A stretch of DNA of 64,000 nucleotides from Thelephora terrestris (lineage: Eukaryota > Basidiomycota > Agaricomycetes > Thelephorales > Thelephoraceae). This document shows, in pieces, positions 56,669 to 64,000 of this stretch; position 1 is the stretch's first letter, and the number at the start of each line of letters is the position of its first letter. The DNA lies in assembly GCA_015956445.1 (NCBI GenBank), contig WIUZ02000019.1, positions 310,001-374,000 of the forward strand, given 5' to 3'. The notes beneath the pieces are model-generated. The model had not been told where the DNA came from and ran no database searches. It saw only the letters and a list, made by a program, of their open reading frames with translations. The translations under genes and the position numbers were made by a program.

Positions 56669-58523
56669 ATGTCCTGGTTATTGCATCCAGAGGGTGTTGC
56701 CAAGAAAACGGATGAGGTCGATTCGCTGGTACCAGACCCGACGAATCCCAACGTGATGGTGTCCAACAAGAGGTGAGTTGACTTCCTATAGCCTCCGCTG
56801 TGGCCCTCGAATCCCTAATGGGGTGATCGAATGCATGTATGATGATGCGTGGCTGCTTGTCGCCGTTGGACCCTACTTTCAGCGCGAATAAACCATTCCT
56901 AGCGTGAGTGCTATTCTTTGCTCTCTCCTCGCCCCCGTTTCAGATTCCTACGTGTCCCGATGGAACTCCCTGTCCTCCAAGGAATGGTGATCCGAGATTT
57001 TTTTGTTGTTGTAACTAGGTACAAGCAATACCGGCATAAACAGGAAAAGAAACACGAGGAATGGGTTGCACGCAAGCTTGAGAGGGACGAACGTATCGCT
57101 AGAGGGGAGGACGTCGGACCTGCGGAACCCGATCCCACTGCGGAAGTCGAGGTCGGGCTTTGGGGTCTGGTGAAGTTCCTGATAAGCACGATCGTCATCG
57201 TCCTGTTAACTGGAAAATTCGTCACGGGGAGCTACATCTGGGAGTATGATGGCAAATGGGTCCAGGCAAAGACGTATTTCCCGGTGAGAAATGTTACACC
57301 TTGACACGCTCCTCCCTTCCTCGCAACTTACACGCAGGAAAGCTAAAACGTGTCTCTTCTCGCATCTCCGTCCGATGGATCGGACGTTAGGTTAAGCAAC
57401 AGTTATTTAGCGAACGCACTCTTGCTCTGTACGACGGATCAGATCCTAACAAACCGTTGTACATCGCCGTGAGTCTGTTACTGTTTTAGTTTGCTCCTTG
57501 TGCTCATAGCTCCGCGCCACCTTTTTTTCTCGCTAACGAACGCATGGCACATGGTTCGGTTCTCTGTCCCCCACGGTTCAACCACGCATGCACACCCGTT
57601 TTCAAAAATATCACACATACGAAATGTTCCGATTCACGTCACTGGTCTACTCCCTCGAACGTGGAGGCTTCTCGACCCGTCTTAATTATTTAATGACCGT
57701 GGATTGATCCTCTCCATACTATCGGTCCTCATCGGGCCCAGATCGATGGAGATGTGTTCGACGTATCCTCAAACCGTCTCACGTACGGGCCCGGGGGTTC
57801 TTACCATATCTTGTGAGCTTTTCAAATTCAATTTTGAATATGCGGCGGATCCTGTTCCACCATGCTCGCACCGGATTCCCCGGAAGTCTACTAGCTTCGT
57901 CTTGGGAGACTTGGCGATTGTGTCCCCCCTTCACTGTGAATCCAACACTAAAGCAGGCTACCGAAATGGCTGATCCACGATTAACTTTTCTGACCACAGC
58001 GCCGGAAGAGACGCCGCGAGAGCCTTTGCAACTGGATGCTTCCAGACCCACTTAACCTACGACATTCGGGAGCTCGATGAGAAAGAACATCGAGTGAGTC
58101 CCCGTCTCGTGCCCTCTTTTGATTTCTCTCGACCCTCTTCGAATCGAGTCCCATTCTCCGCCTTCTTACCATTCACTTGTATTCGGCCGGAACTCGATAC
58201 AGCCACCGTTTCACCTGTCTCTCCACGTTTGTCTAGCTCGCAACTCCTCTGCCCAACTGACCATTGAATGTTGGGACTTGTAGAGTTTGATCCATTGGAA
58301 GAAGTTCTTTGCGGAACACAAGACCTACTTCAAGGTCGGGACGGTAATGCATGTGCCTATCGACCCAATGGACCCAATCCCACCGCCATGTAAATCTCCC
58401 AAATCTGGAGACGGAAATCCCGCTGCCGTGCAGGACCAGAAGCAGGGGGAAGCGAATGAGGGATCTAAGTCGGCTCCGAAGAGAGGCGGAACAACGAGAG
58501 ACGCTGTGCGGGAAGACTTGTAA
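56669..58523 (+). CDS. membrane-anchored cytochrome b5-like heme/steroid-binding protein (MAPR family)
   Basis: Seven exons (56669-56772, 56883-56903, 56944-57283, 57391-57468, 57742-57812, 58000-58093, 58284-58523) join to 315 residues. The N-terminus 'MSWLLHPEGVAKKTDEVDSL' is soluble. A charged coiled region ('RHKQEKKHEEWVARKLERDE') precedes a membrane helix 'LVKFLISTIVIVLLTGKFV'. The MAPR domain then reads 'LFSERTLALYDGSDPNKPLY', 'IDGDVFDVSSNRLTYGPGGS', 'AGRDAARAFATGCF' and 'SLIHWKKFFAEHKTYFKVG'. The YGPGGSY and GRDA-R motifs are diagnostic; family members bind heme through Tyr and act with P450s in sterol metabolism at the ER. The polar Lys/Pro-rich tail ends 'TRDAVREDL'. Introns 4 and 5 (273 and 187 bases) are unusually long for this window. 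Confidence 0.88.
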
Positions 58524-58850
58524 TGTTTATAGGTCGGATGCTCAACCTTAATCATGATACGGCGCGATCGCATTAAACGCCCCCCGCGTCTTTCTGTTCT
58601 GCTGACCTCACGCGCTCCATTCTCGGGCTCGGTTTCCATTCACCCACTCCATTCTGCGCCTGCGATTAGCGTACCATCGGGCGTTTCGGGGCCGGAAAAA
58701 AGAGAACAGAAACAAGCGAAGCGAATGGAACGAACGAGGCGATAAATACATTGAATGTGGCATAAGAAATACAATGCGGTGCGATGTATGGATTGTGTTG
58801 CTCTACTGTTCATGATTGTGTGCTCCATTAGCGATATGGGTATGATAAAG
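58524..58850. other. convergent 3' region
   Basis: Contains the 3' ends of the MAPR gene (+) and the next gene (-). A/T-rich 'gataaatacattgaatg' near 58740 could mark a polyadenylation region. No gene seen. Confidence 0.35.
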
Positions 58851-58851
58851 A

Positions 58852-59868
58852 TACGACTGTAATTAACTCCCTGAGCCTATTACATCTCCTGCTATGCGGA
58901 GACGATAAGAATTCAAATATTGCCGGTGGGAACCCAAGAAGAACGAGGTCGTGATGACGCTCAAGTTCCAGGAGGTGCAAACTGTGTATGTCATTCATGA
59001 GGCAGGAGCACGCGGGGAGTAGATTAGCATGAGAAAAATTCGTCATACAAAAATCCAAAAGTGTGGAATGAGGTAACGAAGCCAGAGGGTTGGAGAAGGG
59101 GTGAAACAAATGGAGAAAACGACTTACAGTCACTGAACCCGGTGGGCTGTGTGTGATCAGGTAGTTCTTCAGTAGAGGGAAGTCCGCCATGGTTGCGTTC
59201 ATGGGGGTCGAGTGCCGCTCGTCTCGGTACTTCGCCACGACGAGGTTGCCCCTCCAGGCGTGAGTCTCGCGAAAGCTTGCACCCTGCTCCTTCTTGAGGA
59301 ATTCGTTGACTGGGAACGGCATCCCGTCCCGAGACAAGACAGGGTAGTATATGACATAGGGATTTTCAAATTTCTTGTTCATCCCGTCAAGCATGTCGAT
59401 GACCTATACAGATAAAGCGAGAAGAGAGGGGTGAGTTTAGAATAGATTCTTTCGCTTAGCACGAGGCATATCGGGAAAGGAACGCGAGAAAAAATATGGA
59501 AGGGCGGGATCGTGGTTCACACCGTCGCGGGGGCGAACATAAGTTGCGGTGATGAAAACAAGAAAGAAAAGCTTAGACCGCGGAAGATGAATCGGATGAA
59601 ACACCGGAAGTAGATGGATACAAGCAAATGGTGCCAAGGGAAGATGAGAACTCACGTGGCTCCGCCAGACTCGAGATCCGACGCCTTCGGGAATGAAATC
59701 CATATACATCTCGGGGTGGGGGACTCTGACCGTAGGATGCTGTGGGTGTTGGGATGATTGCCCATGTGGCGAGAAGGGAGTGGCATCGCTCGTCATGAGG
59801 GGGACAAGGTGGGGAAGCCTATCGTCGGCAGGGAAGAGAATGGCATCGACGTTTGTCATTTTGTCCAT
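58852..59868 (-). CDS. unrecognised protein, probably conserved in basidiomycetes
   Basis: Exon 1 starts at 59868 with 'MDKMTNVDAILFPADDRLPH' and runs to about 59655 ('PEGVGSRVWRSH'). After a GT..AG intron exon 2 continues from 59406 with 'VIDMLDGMNKKFENPYVIYY', 'FPVNEFLKKEQGASFRETHA', 'WRGNLVVAKYRDE' and 'MADFPLLKNYLITHSPPGSV' to about 59129. The C-terminal end is unsettled: splicing at the GTAAGT after 'PPGSVT' or reading on are both possible, so the 3' boundary is approximate. Trp/Arg/Gly-rich, soluble and with no signal peptide. No domain known to me. Confidence 0.6.
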
Positions 59869-60040
59869 CGTGATGGGGTAGTTATAGATTCGTGCACAAG
59901 GGAAAGGTTGGGTCGAGCGCTGGGGAAGTTGACGAAGGGGGTATAAGATTACTGGTGGTGTATAAGATATGGGTTGCTTGAAGATCTCTGACGGAAGTCG
60001 GTGCGAAAGTGATGTCCATCGTCTTCGGAAGGGCCGTCCT

Positions 60041-60050
60041 ACTTATACCA
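60041..60050 (-). promoter_or_regulatory. TATA-like box
   Basis: On the minus strand this reads 'tggtataagtagg', about 175 bases upstream of the start codon at 59868. A transcription start some 30 bases downstream would leave a 5' UTR of about 145 bases. It supports the chosen start of the unknown gene. Confidence 0.35.
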
Positions 60051-61800
60051 AGACCCTGAGGTAGGTGTGGAAGAGGCGAGTACGATTGAATTCAGCATTC
60101 TCCGAATAGATGTAGAACCGGAGGAGCCAGAATGGTGAAGTGAATAGATATGTTGAGACTCATGTCTGCCTCTGTTCCCCGTTCGGCGCAAAGATTCCGC
60201 GAGCGCGGAGATGGAAACACTCTCCAGCAACTCCGACATATAAATTTCGTTGGAGGCATGCAGGATGCCCGAGAGTCAGGTTCTGGGTCCTTAATCAACC
60301 AAACACGCACTGCGAGTGATGTGGTATGAGAGGTGATGAGCTCAGACCATACGTTTGATTGGCGGCCGGCAGTACTCACAATTACATAACCGGAGCCAGG
60401 GCCAAAGAGTTGTGCAACTTCCCGCTGTGAACTGTGTGCTCGATTCAAAGTGAGCATCAAGGTAGTGGATGAGTCGGCAACGATCCGTTGTGCGCTGGCA
60501 GAGTGTTGTTCATGAAGCTGCGGCCTGGCGGCGCGCCCTCACAAATTACTCCTCACATACTCCTTACGTTCGACGGATCAACTGAGCCTGTATACATCGG
60601 TCATTACTCTCGGCCTGTGTCCTCCCCTCCGATTTCTTCCCTCCGATTTTTATTCCTCCAAAACCGTGTCAATGGGACCGATGTGGGTAAGCGAGATGAG
60701 GCCGACCAGTAAATGGAGGTAGAACTTCATTGTAACCAATTGGGGATGTCATAAACAAGAGGACGCACCCCCTCATGCCAGCCCGCTGCAGGAAGTCTAG
60801 AACAATTGATCGTTTGAAAACGCACTTCAACGAGGGACACCGCTCCCGTCTCGTGATGTTGCTCAACTCGGCCTTTCAAATACCCTCGCCACCGTGACAG
60901 GCCCTGGCCAACACGTATTGATTACCGGAGTAGGGATTTCATTGCGAAGAGTACTTGAACCCACATAGGATGAGATTTGCCGCGCATGAGCACATATAAG
61001 CACACCGGAAAGCCTTGCACGTGGGAGCACCAATCGTTCGGCGAAGAGATGCCTTTTGCAGAGCACGTGTCGGATTAAAGCAGTCATCTCGCGGTTTCTG
61101 TATATGATCTGCATGAGACTCGCATGCTTTGCAGCCTAAAGCTTCGCACAGTCAAAGTAGACAACCAGAAGCCCCATTCGGTATTAACCGTGACCAGAAT
61201 GGAAGATCTTCACTTGTGTGGCATCCCACGTCCCACATTTGCTCAGCGAAGGTCTGCACAGCAATGCGACTCCAAATGAGGGGTTCTTTGAACGTTTGAT
61301 GGGTGGTACCAAATTTCCGTTCCCCCCGTTGATGGTTGGGATCAAGATTGGCCTATACGGGCGTTCTTTGCCCACTCTATAAAGCGCACACCAAGCACGA
61401 AAACCGCGATGTGGCGTATGGAGTGTTTTGATGTCTCTCTCCGAGCTCTGTGGCACTCCGTTGGTTGAAGCCAGGTGCGCCGCTATTTTGGCACGCAGTT
61501 GAAATGGGGAAGTGAGCACGAATTGCAAATCGTATGCACGCCCACGGCCAAGGTGTTCCAAATAGGCAATTTTGATCTTCTGAGTGACGATGAGACGAAA
61601 GTGAACAAACACGTTCACCAACCGGCCGGTACGCTATCTAGCCGCGATGTTTACAAGAAGCATTTTAACGTACGCATGGTAAGGTAGAGAGATGAGGTGA
61701 ATCAGGGTGGGCAAGAAGGAGGGTATCAACGGACGAAGCTACTGTCTCGCGCAGGCGACGGGGAACGGGGTGACAGAAACTCAATTCAACACAGAAAACC
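60051..61800. other. region without a recognised gene
   Basis: A short minus-strand stretch at 60380-60460 ('MLTLNRAHSSQREVAQLFGP') looks protein-like and ends at a GTGAGT donor. No partner exon could be chained to it. A plus-strand frame at 61475-61687 ends at a GTAAGG donor and also looks plausible but stands alone. No RNA gene or element recognised. Confidence 0.3.
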
Positions 61801-61814
61801 GGCCTGATCGTGAA

Positions 61815-62317
61815 AGGGATGGAAGATGATGTTATCGATCTGTCGATCCTGGTCTATGCCAAAAGTCGACCAATCAATGCCCCACCGTTCCTCAAACTCT
61901 CTCGGCGCCTAGAAGTCTTCGTTAAACGCCAAACGTTTCTGGTGGGTCTAGAGCAGCAGACGCGGCTAAATTTTAGCTCAAGGTCGGTCGAGACCCCACG
62001 TGAGAGTTCAGAAGCCAAAGCTCTAACTCCCACATTCTTGGGAGTCAAAAACTCCACATCGTGTCGGGCGGAGGCACCGTAAACTCGTGGAATGGAGGAG
62101 GCGTGGGATTGAGCTTAGTCAGCAAGAACCCGGTCCGGGTAGGCACCTGGCCGTTCCCGGTGCACTTGAGGACGCTAGGGTCTTGAGTCAATAACACGTC
62201 AACGAGACTCCCTGTCCACACCGTCCATTGACCTAAGAGACCACTGATGTGTATTAGGTTAGCACTCTCGGCGGAAGCTCGAGTCCGACTTCTCCTGGTC
62301 TTGGACTGACTGCGCAA
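61815..62317 (-). CDS. possible gene piece, unknown
   Basis: The minus strand at 62047-62317 encodes an ordered-looking stretch ('GLLGQWTVWTGSLVDVLLTQ', 'TRTGFLLTKLNPTPPPFHEF', 'VPPPDTMWSF'). About 140 bases on, 'APREFEERWGIDWSTFGID' appears near 61830-61900, which may be a following exon. The join, start and stop were not found, and the opposite strand also carries an open frame here (61810-62082). It may be a real but poorly resolved gene or a relic. Confidence 0.3.
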
Positions 62318-64000
62318 TTCTCACCCACCCTCAATACCCGGCCATCCGCTTGATCAGTCGGAACATCCGCGGTCCAGCGCGATTAGATCTCGGGATTTTG
62401 GGGGTCTGGTCCTTTACTACCCCATCTTGACTCCCGCTCGCCTAGTAGGGTCCCGATTCTCAAGTATCCGTGTCCACGGAGACCCTCGGATAGATCTTTC
62501 GATTCAATGGATCATAGGTAGATGATTATATTCTCAACCCACTCTGACACCGTCCACGAGGAACTTATTTCCAGCGCGGAATATGGGGTGCGAATTAGGG
62601 CGGGTTCATAAGATGAGACCTCAGTTTCTTCAATCGCCATGTGACGAAGCTTCCCTAGTAGAATCTCTCGCCGCCTCGTTCCCGATATTCATTTAACCCC
62701 CAATCCAACCGACCGGAGGACCTAGACCCCATCGCCGGGAAATTGTAGCTTTCTAAGCTCTCAAATATCAGACGACTCTCTTTCTTCTCCATCATCAAGA
62801 CGGCAACCACCCACACCACCGAGCTGAGGTTCAGCGACCCTCATAGTGTGCTCGTATCCACAAGAAATTAAACTACATACACGTGGAAACCAGACAGTCC
62901 AATCCCATTTCATCCTCTCCGTCACTTTCTCACACTCGCACGTTAGAATCATTATTTTGCGGGAGGGCATCTTTGGGACAGTATCATATAGAACCTGCAA
63001 TTCGGTTCCCCCTGCCAAACTTGGTTGTCCCACTGCACTTTTTGCCCTCTAACCTGATCTCAAACCCCATTGATTGGCTTGCCTCGCGAGTCCAGGGCCA
63101 CATCGGTGTCGTTCTTTCGTGATCGTGATCAACACCAAGCGTTGCGCAACTCTCGTCGCAATGCTCGTCGCCCGTTCGCCCACCTGACTAGCCCACTGAA
63201 CGTATGGATCCAAAGCATAGGAAACCCCGTACGTCAACCGACCCACTGACTAAATGCCGTCACACTTCCTCCCATTCCATCATCACCGCACCGAAGGATC
63301 ACTGCCAGCCCACCCAAAAACCCGGACCCTGTACATCGGACACCAACTTGGGTTATGGGGGTCCAGAATCTTCACCGAAACAACGACGTTTTTGAAAGGC
63401 CGCCAAACTACGCACCGGAGCCAAAAATTTCATCTCACCTATCAACCCCCTTGTTTCATAAACCCTAGAGCTCCATATTTCACCCCTACCGGTCCACAGC
63501 CCCTTCTCAACGTGCGCGCGGGAGGGATTCAAGAAACAAGCAGATGACTACGAAAGAATCGATTTAACCTTCATTGGATCACCGCCCTCCTACGGCTAAC
63601 TCCTCCTTATTCCGACGTTTTGACCTCGGTGAGGTTCTCACCAAGTCACCCCAAACGTTCGCGCCCCTCCACCGCACGACCTCTGCAGTTATCATCATCC
63701 TGTCTTCGGGTCCTCTTCACCTTCTGGGCATCTTGCCATGCACGCGGCAGACTCAAGCAACACGCGGGACGCGATCAATCCATACTCCCAGAAATTAGAT
63801 CGTAAGCTAAGTTCGCAACGGGACATGATTGGCACAGCAGATCGGGCAGATTCTGGGTCATGGGTATTTCCGCACTCACGGCTTGCAGTCCGACGGGCCA
63901 GAGTTTTGGGAGGATAGAACCTCTTGAATGATAAGGATCCCGGCCGTACGTACCGATACACGCTTTGTTAATCTCGCTATCAATGACATTGTGGTCTGTG
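62318..64000. other. 1.7 kb window end without a recognised gene
   Basis: Only short frames on both strands, with C/T-rich stretches near 62760-63060 and 63280-63700. No domain, RNA gene, repeat or mobile element was recognised. Confidence 0.4.

Noticed and set aside
57000-57018. Possible small intron in the MAPR gene ending at 'gtaactag'
   Set aside because: Removing it would break the reading frame, while reading through keeps all exons in phase.

Overview
The window reads as nuclear DNA of a basidiomycete fungus, most likely an agaricomycete. Genes are dense, on both strands, and cut by many introns of about 45-65 bases. The protein set includes families typical of mushroom-forming fungi: a DUF6699 protein, a seven-helix membrane protein of the agaricomycete type, a Zn2Cys6 regulator and a DEP/RGS regulator. 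No virus-like element, rRNA, CRISPR or convincing tRNA was seen. All functions come from reading translated sequence by eye; no search was run. Where I state a full exon structure, the exon lengths add up to a whole number of codons.

Layout. 0.2-1.7 kb: a DUF6699 gene (+). 2.0-8.0 kb: four tandem paralogues (-) of an unrecognised multi-C2H2 zinc-finger gene, three apparently coding and one decayed. 8.7-11.2 kb: SEC63 (+). 11.7-13.5 kb: a large disordered protein (-), head to head with a mitochondrial DUF1640/CCDC90 protein (+, 13.5-14.6 kb). 14.7-16.6 kb: a divergent pair, PYM (-) and GPN3 (+). 18.1-18.9 kb: TAF9 (+). 19.0-24.9 kb: a divergent pair, RPL3 (-) and the claspin homologue MRC1 (+). 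26.4-28.1 kb: a secreted six-hairpin glycosidase (-). 28.6-30.3 kb: an unrecognised protein (+). 30.9-32.7 kb: AP-3 mu (+). 35.4-36.7 kb: a seven-helix protein (+). 37.5-40.3 kb: a Zn2Cys6 transcription factor (-). 40.5-44.2 kb: ENP1/bystin (-) divergent from UDP-glucuronate decarboxylase (+). 47.2-49.5 kb: an alpha/beta hydrolase-fold protein (-). 49.6-50.7 kb: a coiled-coil protein (-). 51.3-53.3 kb: a DEP/RGS protein (+). 56.7-58.5 kb: a membrane-anchored cytochrome b5-like (MAPR) protein (+). 58.8-59.9 kb: an unrecognised protein (-). The last 4 kb hold at most one weak gene candidate.

Most genes are housekeeping and functionally unrelated: ER translocation, exon-junction recycling, Pol II assembly, TFIID/SAGA, ribosome, replication checkpoint, vesicle coat, ribosome biogenesis and nucleotide-sugar supply. 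The most unusual part is the zinc-finger array. In each clear finger an intron falls just before the first zinc-binding His, so the Cys pair and His pair lie on different exons, and the copies share an upstream box. A second theme is splicing: inferred coding micro-exons of 5, 6, 9, 10 and 21 bases, and three inferred GC-AG introns.
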